Source of the DNA: Escallonia rubra
Lineage: Eukaryota > Streptophyta > Magnoliopsida > Escalloniales > Escalloniaceae
Length of the DNA: 64,000 nt
Direction: 5' to 3'
Assembly: GCA_033065855.1 (NCBI GenBank)
Contig: JAVXUO010001128.1
Coordinates: 1 to 64,000, forward strand
Position numbers and translations under genes: made by a program. The notes beneath the pieces are model-generated. The model was not told the DNA's origin and did no database searches. It saw only the letters and a program-made list of their open reading frames with translations. Shown piece after piece: positions 9,903-19,621 of the stretch. Each line of letters opens with the position of its first letter. Within the stretch, counting starts at the first letter, position 1.

Positions 9903-10268
9903 TGTGACGGCGATGGCTATGAGGTTGTGAGCCCATCCCGGTATGGGGCCGAAGCCCCCCTTGTGATTGAGACGGCGATGGCTATAAGGTTGTGAGCCCA
10001 TCCCGGTATGGGGCCGAAGCCCCCCTTGTGATTGAGACGGCGATGGCTATAAGGTTGTGAGCCCATCCCGGTATGGGGCCGAAGCCTCCTTGTGATTGAG
10101 ACGGCGATGGCTATAAGGTTGTGAGCCCATCCCGGTACGAGGCCGAAGCCCCCCCTTTTGATTGAGACGGCGATGGCTATAAGGTTGTGAGCCCATCCCG
10201 GTGCGAGGCCGAAGCCCCCCTTTTGATTGAGACGGCGATGGCTATAAGGTTGTGAGCTCATCCCGGTA
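9903..10268. repeat. Tandem array of six 65-bp units
   Basis: The landmark CGATGGCTAT recurs at 9911, 9976, 10041, 10105, 10171 and 10236, a period of 64-66 bp. Units share TTGTGAGCCCATCCCGGT and a GGCCGAAGCC block. They differ by a few substitutions and by C-run length. It lies in the U3 side of the LTR. Confidence 0.95.
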
Positions 10269-10315
10269 GTATGCAACATGATTGTGGCGCATGAGCGCGG
10301 TGCTTATAGCACGAG

Positions 10316-10705
10316 ACAATACCTGGTGCCTGGGGCACGTGTTGTGAAAGTGGTGCGGCGACGATCGTCGCGAAGCAATACTTGGTGCCGGGGCACGTAT
10401 CATGAGAATGGCGCAAGGGCGCGGCGACGAACGTCGCGGAGCAATACTTGGTGCCGGGGCACGTATCATGAGAATGGCGCAAGGGCGCGGCGACGAACGT
10501 CGCGGAGCAATACTTGGTGCCGGGGCACGTATCATGAGAATGGCGCAAGGGCGCGGCGACGAACGTCGCGGAGCAATACTTGGTGCCGGGGCACGTATCA
10601 TGAGAATGGCGCAAGGGCGCGGCGACGAACGTCGCGGAGCAATACTTGGTGCCGGGGCACGTATCATGAGAATGGCGCACGGGCGCGCGTCGGGTGTCCC
10701 GAAGA
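10316..10705. repeat. Tandem array of 66-bp units
   Basis: CAATACTTGG recurs at 10376, 10442, 10508, 10574 and 10640, exactly 66 bp apart; a diverged first unit starts at 10316. Four units look identical. Each contains GCGACG-AA-CGTCGC, a short palindrome. Because 66 is a multiple of three, long frames of repeated 22-residue peptides appear on both strands and should not be read as genes. Confidence 0.95.
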
Positions 10706-10854
10706 CAGGATGTGAGCTAAGTGTACCTGTCATAACAAGATAATGAATGCAACATGCAGTAGTGACAAAGTTGGGGAGTGATGGTATGCGGTTGTTAACG
10801 ACGGGTTTTTCGGTGGTAGCGTGCGACTTTGGGTGACGGGCATCGCGAGAGCGG

Positions 10855-10950
10855 TGCACGGTCACGGATGACGGACGTCCCGAGGTTGATATACGACGGA
10901 CGTCGTGAGTTTGATGCACGACGAACGTCGCGAGGTTGATGTACGAACAT
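10855..10950. repeat. Short degenerate repeat with GACGGACGTC-like palindromes
   Basis: Three units of about 25-34 bp, each with a GACG(G/A)ACGTC core followed by GAG(G/T)TTGAT and a TAC or CAC. The core resembles the palindrome of the neighbouring 66-bp array. Confidence 0.65.
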
Positions 10951-11011
10951 CTGTGATCATCGCGGAGGTGCAAAGACTCGAGAAAACAAGTGCGCGCGGG
11001 AGGGGAGACCA

Positions 11012-12000
11012 TTGGCCAAAATGGGGGGAAGGCCAAGGCTAACCCCTCGTGGAGGCCGAGGCCGACCCCCTAGGCATGGGGAAGGCCGAGGCCGACCCCC
11101 TGGGGTTGGCCAAGGCCAAATGGCCAACTCCCATGAAGGAGCCCAAGGCCACTCCCCCCTCTTGGTGAACTTCGGGCGCGCCGACGGTAGGTGGTTTGAT
11201 GAGCAAAGACAAATCTGAAAGTTGCATTATGACAAGCGTGTCGACGTGAATCGTATTCACATGACGAACGAAGTGTCAAAGTCACGCGCAAAGCGTACGA
11301 AGCGAAGAGAGTGCGAAAAAGGGGTTTGCGCGGAGGGGTGAGCCACCGGGGGAAAATGGCCGAGGCCAACCCCTCTTGGAGGCCGAGGCCGACCCCTCCT
11401 GGAGGCCGAGGCCGACCCTTAGGCCTGGGGAAGGCCGAGGCCGACCCCCTGAGGTTGGCCAAGGCCAAATGGCCAAATTCCATTTTTGGTGCCCAAGACA
11501 ATTTCTCCTTTTGTGAACTTCGTGCGCACCGTCGGTAGGTGTTTTGATAAGAAATGACGAATCCGAAAGTCGTGTTGCGATGAGCATGCTACCAAGAATC
11601 GTACCCATATGACGAACAAGGTGCCAGAGTCATGTACGAAGCGAAAACGGTGCAAAAAGGACTTTGCGCGAAGAGTGAAGAAACGGGGGGAAAGGCCAAG
11701 GCCAAACCCCTATGGGAGGCCGAGGCCGACCCCATGACCTTGGGTGAGGCCGAGGCCGACCCCATGGTCTTGGGTGAGGCTGAGGTCGACCCCCATGGGG
11801 TGGGCCAAGGCCTTTGCCCGTTGACCCTGTTGCTTCGGTTGCGCCGTCGGTCGACATTTTTGGTAAGGTGTTTGGGTGATCTTGGTGTGACGATTGCGCT
11901 AGCGTGAGCGACGTTAATGGAAAATAAAAAAATTCCAAGTCGCGCACGAAGCACGTGAAGCGAGAAAAACACGTGTCTTGGGTGCGCGGGCACTGACCGG
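11012..12000. repeat. Three tandem copies of a GC-rich unit of about 330 bp
   Basis: Each copy has runs of AGGCCGAGGCCGACCCC, a GGCCAAGGCC block, then a more ordinary segment ending in GAAGCGA and TTTGCGCG. Copies begin near 11012, 11345 and 11684. They are clearly diverged, older than the 66-bp array. Open frames here come from base composition and do not look like genes. Confidence 0.8.
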
Positions 12001-12106
12001 TTTGATGCGCTGGAAGATTAACCGTTGACAATGTTGACGTGTTCGCGCGTAGTGGGACCCCTAGCGCGCCATTAGGTCTGACCAAGATGGGTTGGGAACA
12101 AGTTTT

Positions 12107-12409
12107 TTATTACAGGTTTGGGCATTAAAAAAATTTAAAAATGACTTTTAGCGACGGATTAATTCCGTCGCTAAAAATTTTACCCCGTCGCTAATTTTCT
12201 TAAAATAGAATTAGCAATGGATATTTCGTCGCTAATTTAGAAATAAATCTGTCGCCAAACGTTCTATATTAGATGACGAATTTTATAATTCCGTCGCAAA
12301 ACTTTTAGTAACGGCCTTTTATACGAGGGACTTTTAGCGACGGGGATTCCGTCGCTAAAAGTTTTAGCGACGGATTTTCCCGTAGTTAAAAGCCTTATTC
12401 CTTGTAGTG
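12107..12409. mobile_element. CACTA transposon end fragment
   Basis: The right end CCTTGTAGTG at 12400-12409 is the inverted form of the CACTACAAGG terminus. Inside it the subterminal motif TTTTAGCGACGG recurs about ten times in both directions, as in En/Spm-type elements. No matching left terminus is visible, so it is truncated. Confidence 0.75.
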
Positions 12410-13690
12410 TCTTATCAACCCGGAGAGCTCGTTCCAAGTGTTGGAGGCGTGCCTCCTCTTTAAATAAAAGAGTCAACGGCATGCCGTTTGGCAAGGGGGC
12501 GCCAACCAGAACCTCTACTTTAATTAGAGGAGCTAGATAGGGCTAAAGTGGGGTACCAGCCAGTGCCCCTTCTTAAAAGATGGAGCAAGGCCATAGCCCT
12601 TCATTTGTGCCCCCTCTCCTTGATCCTTGGTCTCTCTTCTTCTTCGCTCATTGCTTGCCTCATTGGTCCCTCCTCTCCTAGGGGGGCTATTTTGTTCTAT
12701 GACCTCTGTTGCCGACCCCCAGCATATACGCTTGCTTGACTGCGCATGTGCACCGTCTCCGTGAGTACGTGGCCCCAGCACTATGGCTCGTTCCCACGAT
12801 GCTCGACCTTAACCAAGCGCCATCTTTGCGTTACATGACCGTTGCGCCCGTCGCCGTGCCTCTGCGCGGTGACACCCAACCATGCATGAGAGTCACTCCT
12901 GATATACACGCCCCCGACACTACTTCCATCGGCCACACCCATGTTGTGTCTTCATGTCATGTGCCTCGCATAATAGTCAGTGACCAGGGCCCCATATCAT
13001 CTTCGTTTAGCGTGCCCTCGGCACACCACACATCCCCCGTGCCGCTTACACAATCATCCCCAAAAAAGAAAACCTTAAGAGAGCATCATGCCCAACCCTA
13101 GACACTCTAAGATCCTTTTTCAAACCTGCTCCCATTTCGAGTCAAGAAAATGCTCCCGCCGTTGGTTCATCTCTTCCCATATCATGTGCACCTTACCTTA
13201 ATCTTGGAACATGCTTTGACCCGCTTTCCAAAGTGTGCAGCATCCCTCAAGGTAGGCGACTTCTCCAAGACACCACATCTGTCTCCTAGACACTACCTTA
13301 GGAAGCTTCGACTGCTTCGACATGAGGACTTCTTTTCCACCAGGTAGGCAACTCCTCCAGGACACTACCTTAGTGCTTTCCAAGTGCTCTGTCACAAGGA
13401 CTCATCACGATACATGTGACTCACTCAGGACACCAGCTTTACTAGGGAGCTTTGAGTGCACCAGCATGAGGACTCTTCTTCCACAAGATAAACGACTCTT
13501 CCAGGACATACACTACCTTGTCTCACTTTGAGTGCTTTGGCACAAGGAACCCTCATCCATCTGGTAGGTGTCTCCTCTAGGACACTGTCGTGGCCTGTAT
13601 GGTGAGCGACTCCTCCGCAACACTATCTTTAAGAATATGACAACGTTTACACTTGACCACCCCATTGTGTTTTGAACTAAAAACAAAACT
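12410..13690. repeat. Dispersed pyrimidine-rich repeat, copy 1
   Basis: Related to 22,640-24,700 and to 40,860-42,672 plus 55,363-56,158. It starts with a C/T-rich stretch and ends with a degenerate internal repeat of roughly 60-80 bp built on GTAGGCGACTCCTCC...ACACTACCTT and AGTGCT(T/C)TGGCAC. It has no coding potential. It could be LTR material of an old retroelement; I do not recognise the family. Confidence 0.6.
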
Positions 13691-14410
13691 AGGCTGTTGA
13701 AGCACCCCAAGGGTGCTAAATATTGAAAGGTTTGATTATCAAGAACTCACAAGCATTGTCAGATCAAGTTCGTCGTATGTGGACATTAAATTAGGTTTTG
13801 ACCTTGGCAAAATAATGGAAATGAAAGCGCTAACGCACCTTATCTTAGATCAGAATCTTAGTAAAGCAAGCTTTAGCATGCATTACATAAATCAAAGTGC
13901 CACAAGAATAATCATCAACTAATATTAAATAGTTCCAGGTCCCTTAGAAAAGGACCCCAAACATTAAAGTGCACTGATTCAAAAGAATAAGTCATAGAAA
14001 TCATAGTAGAAGGAAAGGTTAACAAGTTTGTTTTGCTAATGGACAAAACGTCCAGGTACATTTATTTGAAATGGAAATGCTATTATCTAAGGCCTTTAGT
14101 TTAGGAGATAGAGAAAAGGCTGGATGACCTAAACATACAATGCTAAAGGTCAAAGTGAGAACCTTGAGTTGTGGTTGATGCAAAAGAAAGGGGAGAATCC
14201 AAACGTTGAAGAAAACCATGTCGTCTACTCGTCGGAATTTTTTTTTCGTCTGTGGGTCCTCAAACACACATTTATCAACGGAAAAAATAACGGGACATTG
14301 GAATGAAGGGATAAATTTACTAAGAGAATAAATTGAAGCGAAAGGAATGAACTTGTAAAACATTAGTAAGGACAAAATTATGAAATAAGGGAATCGAAGC
14401 GCTCTATTTA
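13691..14410 (-). pseudogene. Ty1/copia integrase remnant
   Basis: On the minus strand, broken frames read as a copia gag-pol junction and integrase: a GHP segment, CTWTFCPLAKQ (zinc-binding end), an FESVHFNVWGPF-like catalytic start, and further on a SDNACEF-like segment, which carries the second catalytic Asp of the family. Several stops and frameshifts make it non-functional. The open part 14,375-14,019 covers the zinc-binding side. Confidence 0.7.
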
Positions 14411-15038
14411 ACTAAGACAAGGGAACCACCTGGAAGACAAATAGGCAAAGAACTATGCAATTTTTGGAATGTAGCGAAGAGTGCAATTTTTTGGAATGTA
14501 GCGAAGAGACCTACATCAACGACCAAAAATTATGAAATAAGGGAATCAAAGCGCTTTGTTTAACTAAGACAAGGGAACCATCTGGAAGATAAATAGGCAA
14601 AGGACTATGCAATTTTTGGAAGGGTTAATAACAAAATTGTCCCCTGAGGTTTACACATTTTTGCACTTTGCTCCCTGTGTTTACAACTTTTGCAATAATG
14701 TTCCTTGGGGTTGACAAAACCTTGCAAATAACTCCAAAAGTAGATGACCGTTAAAATTCCAACGTTAAGTCCTCATGTGCACAGCACATACCGTTTTGGC
14801 ATGGGCATGTTTGTCATTTCCCCTGACCTTCTCCCCTTTTTCTCTCTGTTCCTATGCATATCTCTCTCTCTCAGTGTTAATGGTAGAAAACTGGGGAACT
14901 AAATTGACAATTGCAACACGGGATTCTTGTCGTGACAAAGTACTCTCAAAGGTAAAACACGCACTATTTCCACTTTCTCTGTTGAAATCGAAAGGCAAGA
15001 AACCGAAAAAAATAAAAAAGGACGAACCCTAATTGGCT

Positions 15039-15386
15039 TCAATTTCTAGAGAGGAACCTTCTGATGAACATATCTTGGCCTACACAGACGTTCTCTTTGT
15101 TAATTTGTAACGAAAGCCGATGATGATAATCCACATCTGATCTTCTAGTCGATGATATTTTAGGCGAATCTGGCAACGAGCGGGTGCCACCGGCAGTGCC
15201 ATTTTGGGAGGAGTTTCTTTTGCCAGTTAATCGGCTTTGAAGTAGCTGGCGAGCGCGAATCTCTTCTTTCAGGCTTTGAACTTGAGGATTCAAATGCGAC
15301 TTCGATGCGGAATTTGAGTTCAAATGACTGGAGGACGACGATGAAGGCCTCGGAGAAGAGATCTCGGGAAGAAGATCAAGACCCAT
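15039..15386 (-). pseudogene. Gene fragment captured in the Pack-MULE, serine-rich, family not recognised
   Basis: A 115-residue frame beginning MGLDLLPEISS, then a serine run, then a charged helical part (QSLKEEIRARQLLQSRLTGKR). It looks like the start of a real host protein: biased codons, ATG after a leader-like stretch, and a position exactly between the terminal inverted repeats. The last residues may be read-through into an intron. I cannot name the donor gene. Function is unlikely unless the element is transcribed. Confidence 0.5.
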
Positions 15387-15688
15387 TAACTAGATTTGGG
15401 GTTTTAGCCCAGGAGAGCTGCTACACCCTGAAGAATAATCCTTTAGTAATATAGTTACTGGGATTTTAAACATTTTTTCTTCTTTCATGGCTGGTGACAA
15501 TGAATCAGCTCTATTAAAGCACCCATCAATCTATCTCCAAGTTATTCTTTGGTGCTTCTAGTCTAGCATGGCAAAGAAAATTCCATTAATTACCCAGATT
15601 TCCATACTCACACACACAGAGATACGTACTGGGTTCATCAGGGAAGAAAGAGAAGTGGATTTTTCTACCATTAACACTGTATGTGTGA

Positions 15689-15712
15689 GAGAGAGAGAGA
15701 GAGAGAAAGAGA
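15689..15712. repeat. GA microsatellite
   Basis: About eleven GA units within the right inverted repeat of the Pack-MULE; the left arm has a shorter CT run at the matching place. Confidence 0.9.
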
Positions 15713-16220
15713 GAAGCAGAGGAACAGATAGAAAGGGGAGATTGGGTAGGGGAAATGACAAACATGCCCATGCCAAAACGGCATGTGCCGTGCACATGCG
15801 GATTTAACGCCTGAATTTTAACAGTCATCCACTTTTGGAGCTATTTACAATGATTTTGTCAACTTCAAGGAACATTATTGCAAAAGTTGTAAACACAGGG
15901 AGCAAAGTGCAAATACATGTAAATCTCAGGGGACAGTTTTGTCATTAACCCTTTTTGGAATGTAGCGAAGAGACCTACATCAACGACCAAAAATTATGAA
16001 ATAAGGGAATCGAAGCGCTCTATTTAACTAAGACAAGGGAACCACCTGGAAGACAAATAGGCAAAGAACTATGCAATTTTTGGAATGTAGCGAAGAGACC
16101 TACATCAACGACCAAAAATTATGAAATAAGGGAATCAAAGCGCTTTGTTTAACTAAGACAAGGGAACCATCTGGAAGATAAATAGGCAAAGGACTATGCA
16201 ATTTTTGGAATGTATCGAAG

Positions 16221-17140
16221 AGACCTACTTCAACGACCATGTGGTACATGGCACGAGAGTCTATAACCTAAGTAGAGTTCGAAAGGAAGCACTTGCAAGA
16301 GAAAATGACTAGCCAGCAAGATTAGCCAAGGAGTCAGAGGTACAAAATCAAAGCAAAAAGAGCAACTATTGAAGTCGTTCGTCAATAAGTTCGAGTGCAG
16401 GAACAGTAATGGTTGGAGTAGAATAAATCATGTGATAACTGATCAGATCGATAAAGATGGAGATGGAGACTCCAAAGATCGTGTAGTAACATTATTAGGA
16501 AGAAGGAGAGGGATTTCAGGGGAAAGCCATTTAAACAGATTTAGAATGAAAGAATCCAAAGTCGATTAGGCAGATACCATGTAAAATATGTAAAATAATT
16601 TATTGGTTAGAATTGGTTACATTCATTCTTACTATGTAAGCCTATTTATAGACAAGTTCTATAGAAATTATAAGAATTCAAATGATGGAAAAATGTACAA
16701 CCTCGTGGCCAAGTGTTTTGATAACCAAGTGCCTTGGTGGCCAAAGTAGACTTGGTTGCGAAGTGTCTTGCTGGTCAAAGTCTTGACTTGATGGCGAAGG
16801 GCTTGACTTGGTGACCGTGGTCTTATAATACCCACCTCGGCCACACCCACCACCAAATCCAATGCTGCTTTTGTGGATCTGAGGTCGTCTGTCCCTGATG
16901 ATGCTACCTCCGATGTTGGTTTCTTGAAACTATTTGATGGGTTGTCTTGCTTATATTGGTTGTGTTTGGAAAATTGCTTCCATGGTTGTATTTCAATATT
17001 GAAGCTAAGTCCTCTTATCCCGTCGTGTGGTTTCACCATAACAGCCCTTCAATGGGGCTTCATCGTAAAGAAGATGGACTTGTCCGTCTCTCGAGTGTCA
17101 TGCAAAACTCTTATTCACAACTAACCATAACCTAGGTTAG
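16221..17140 (-). pseudogene. Probable Ty1/copia gag-side remnant
   Basis: The minus strand has a short open stretch (17,039-16,668) and neighbouring broken frames with S/N/Q/H-rich composition and an RRTSPSS-like segment typical of copia gag linkers. It is upstream of the integrase remnant in the same direction, which is the expected place for gag. Evidence is weak; it could be unrelated spacer. Confidence 0.3.
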
Positions 17141-17856
17141 GTGACTTGATAATGTGTCAATAATTTATCAGTTTAAAATAATTTTTTCATGTGTCAATCA
17201 ACCATCGTTGTATTTGGTGAAGTTGGGCTAATGTTGTAACTAAATGATTCCACTAACATAAAAAAGTTATTACATCACAATAGAATGAACCTTTAACGTG
17301 CATCACTACGGTCATAAACTGATGTAACAATGTGCCAAGGATGGACAATCCAATACGAAATAGCTTTGCATAATACATACATATTAGGGAAGTACAGAAC
17401 ATAATTACATAAGATAGTCAGAGTTGGTTGTTGGTAGTGGCAATCAGTGGTGGGTGCTTGCTTGAGTCACATATTGGAGAGCTTTTACTAAAGATAAAAA
17501 TAGGCATATTTTTTTCCGCACAAGTATCTATGGCAACCACAAGTTGCCGTCAAGGTTGGAGACCATGGAGCCCCTTCACCTCCGTAATCTAAACTTCGTC
17601 TCAATTTAATCCTATGGTCATCTTCTTCTTCTTTTTTTCACAATAAAAAAGCAACTGGAGCTTAGCCAGCCTTTTGTCGAACCATCAACGATGACCGTTG
17701 GAAATAAATTGACGAAGCTAGTGTACTAAACAGGGGGCAATTCACCACAAGAATTTGGAGGGAAAAGTTTACACAAGTTTTCCAGTTGTGATTTGTTCGA
17801 AGAAGTTTAGACAGCCAGGAAATTTGACTGCCCTTAACTGCTTGAGAATTTATAAG
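17141..17856. other. Intergenic, nothing recognised
   Basis: AT-rich sequence with no sustained frame or repeat structure that I can see. Confidence 0.5.
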
Positions 17857-18925
17857 GGCTTAATTGCAAAAGTAAATCCTGTGTTTGGTTAAAATTGCAA
17901 CTAAAACTTCAAAGTTTACAACTAGACACCCAAGACCCAAGGTTTTCATTTATTGCAATCGAAGGATTTCACTAACGGCCAGTCAATAATTCCGTTAATT
18001 TGTAAGAGTATTTCTATCTTTTCATGTAAGACTTTGTATTATTTTAGGAAAGGTCATTCTTAATCAATTTTGACGGTCTAGATAAAAAATACAACTCATT
18101 TTTTTTTCTCTTTCTTTTTTTTCTTTTCCTTCCCTAAACCCAGCCTCCACCTCGATCCACTTCGCTAGCGCTCGACTACCACCGGCACTAGTTGCTCCTC
18201 CTCCTACCCCCAATCCAACTCCACCTCAACCACACACTGTATCACCATCGTCAACCCACCAACATTGTTTCAGACAACCACCCAACCACCACCATAACAT
18301 CCACCAACAATTGCCCAAAAAAAAAAAACACCACCTACACCAATCCCAACCACGTCTACACCAACAACCGCCAGATCTACCGCCATCACTAACAATTGTA
18401 AAGCCCAAAGACCAACCCAACTCCGCCCCTGATCTGTCATTTGAAGACCAAAGCCTAAACCTAACTCCACCGTAAGATCCCTCCTGCACCAACCCCGTCT
18501 TCCTTGATCTGCCGCCACCACCACCATCGAACCACTACCATCAACAACAACTGTAAAGCCCAAAGACCCCAATCACATGGTGTTCAATTTCAAATTAAAG
18601 GTCCTCAAGTCCCTCTATTCTCTTTTTTTGTTTTTTTTTTTTTTCTTAAATTGTGTTTGAAGTTTTTAGTGTATGTTGTTGGTGGAAGGTGATGGTGATG
18701 GTGGTGGGCTGGGGTGGGAAGTGATGGAAGATGAAGATTACAAACTAATTAGAACTAGTGAGTTGACCATCTTACCCTTGATAACTAACGGATTTTCTCA
18801 CATCCGTTAATATAATCCTTCTATTGCAATCGATGGCAAACCTTGAGGTCTTGGGTGTCTAGTTGTAAACTTTGGGATTTTAGTGCAGTTTTTATCCAAA
18901 CACAGGTTTAAAGTGCATGAAGCCA
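17857..18925. mobile_element. Degenerate MULE-like element
   Basis: Inverted ends share AAAGTTTACAACTAGACACC and CAAGAC(C)CAAGGTTT over about 150 bp. Possible 9-bp target duplications match at 7 of 9 bases (ATTTATAAG and ATTCATAAA). The centre is a C/A-rich stretch with frames of low-complexity H, T, P and N residues on + and W/G-rich shadows on -. It is older than the 14,622 element. No transposase. Confidence 0.55.
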
Positions 18926-19270
18926 TTCATAAAATTCTAGGTTTTACAGGAAATTTAAATTCTCTTTTCTTTTTTTTTTTTGTTGGGGACTTTTTAAACG
19001 GAAAATTATTTACCAATTGTTAACTTCCCTCATTTAGATGGAAAAATTGTTGCTAAATACAGTGCGGCACTCTTTGTAGACCTCTAGTAAGTCATTTTCT
19101 TTTTCATTATTTTTGTGAGACCTTTTTCCAGCCAAAAAGGCAGCAATATTTTTTGCTTCCAAACTTTATACATCTCGATGGGTAACGTATCAAGGGAAAA
19201 ATAATAAATCGGAATTGATTGATGTACTTCTCGAAACGAACAAAAAGGAAACGAAGCATAAAGAATAATC
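18926..19270. other. Intergenic, nothing recognised
   Basis: AT-rich, no gene or repeat recognised. Confidence 0.5.
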
Positions 19271-19274
19271 ACGG

Positions 19275-19621
19275 ATCAACTAAGCCCTATGGGGTACTTT
19301 CTAAAAATAAGAACAAGGCGCAGGTCCACAACACACGGCAAACAATGGCACCTCCCCCTCCTCCACGACTGCCTGACTCTGTTCCACCAACGTCTGGCTG
19401 TACAGCTAGCTTTTTGTTATCATGAGGCTGATCTTGTCGCGGACTCGTTAGCTAAAGCCGTCAGCCTCGACACTTTTGTATCTACTACTTTTGTCCACCC
19501 TATGGATGACACTACTCCCCTTTTGCTTTTTGATATATATATAGTGGAGTTTTGCCCCCGTGGATCCGTGTAATATAACTTTTATTATTATATTAGTACT
19601 TGACCCAAAAAAAAAAAAAAA
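19275..19621 (+). mobile_element. 5'-truncated L1-type LINE tail with poly(A)
   Basis: The frame ending near 19573 reads WHLPLLHDC...HEADLVADSLAKAVS, the end of the RNase H domain found at the C-terminus of many plant LINEs. After the stop comes a short 3' tail and a run of 15 A at 19607-19621. The rest of the element is missing, as is usual for LINE insertions. The left break is near 19,275; I could not identify target duplications. Confidence 0.7.

Larger units (their letters stand above)
9081..12100 (-). repeat. 5' LTR of the Tat element, outer limit uncertain
   Basis: The LTR edge next to the primer site is set at the TG at 9081 (CA in element orientation), with a 7-base spacer to the primer site. 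A TATA box at 9431-9440 and a hairpin just downstream of it fit the promoter and R/U5 region. The U3 side is filled with tandem arrays (9903-10268, 10316-10705, 11012-12000). The outer end cannot be fixed because the partner LTR is outside the window; it may be as near as 10,740 or as far as 12,100. Confidence 0.5.
14622..15951. mobile_element. Pack-MULE (Mutator-like element) with a captured gene piece
   Basis: 1,330 bp with long terminal inverted repeats of about 250-280 bp that start GGGTTAAT(A/G)ACAAAA. They are flanked by a perfect 9-bp target duplication TTTTTGGAA at 14613-14621 and 15952-15960. Long inverted ends and 9-bp duplications are the Mutator signature. There is no transposase inside; the centre holds a piece of host-like coding sequence. 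Confidence 0.9.
14378..16220. repeat. Four copies of a 128-bp repeat in A-B / A-B order, split by a transposon
   Basis: Units contain ATTATGAAATAAGGGAATC, GGGAACCA and ACTATGCAATTTTTGGAATG. Two subtypes alternate: A (GAAGCGCTCTATTTAAC, ACCTGGAAGAC) and B (AAAGCGCTTTGTTTAAC, ATCTGGAAGAT). Order is A, B, MULE, A, B, so a two-unit block was duplicated and the MULE then landed in the second unit. Confidence 0.85.

Noticed and set aside
10316..10705. CRISPR-like regular repeats
   Set aside because: The units are contiguous with no unique spacers, and the genome is a plant nucleus.
10242..11036. Long frames on both strands with repeated 22-residue peptides
   Set aside because: They are produced by a 66-bp tandem array whose period is a multiple of three; neither strand has coding character outside the repeat.
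11012..12085. Several overlapping GC-rich frames of 60-150 residues
   Set aside because: They follow the 330-bp repeat units and exist in many frames at once; composition, not coding.
18192..18572. Frames rich in T, N, H on + and W, G on -
   Set aside because: Low-complexity C/A-rich interior of a decayed MULE-like element.
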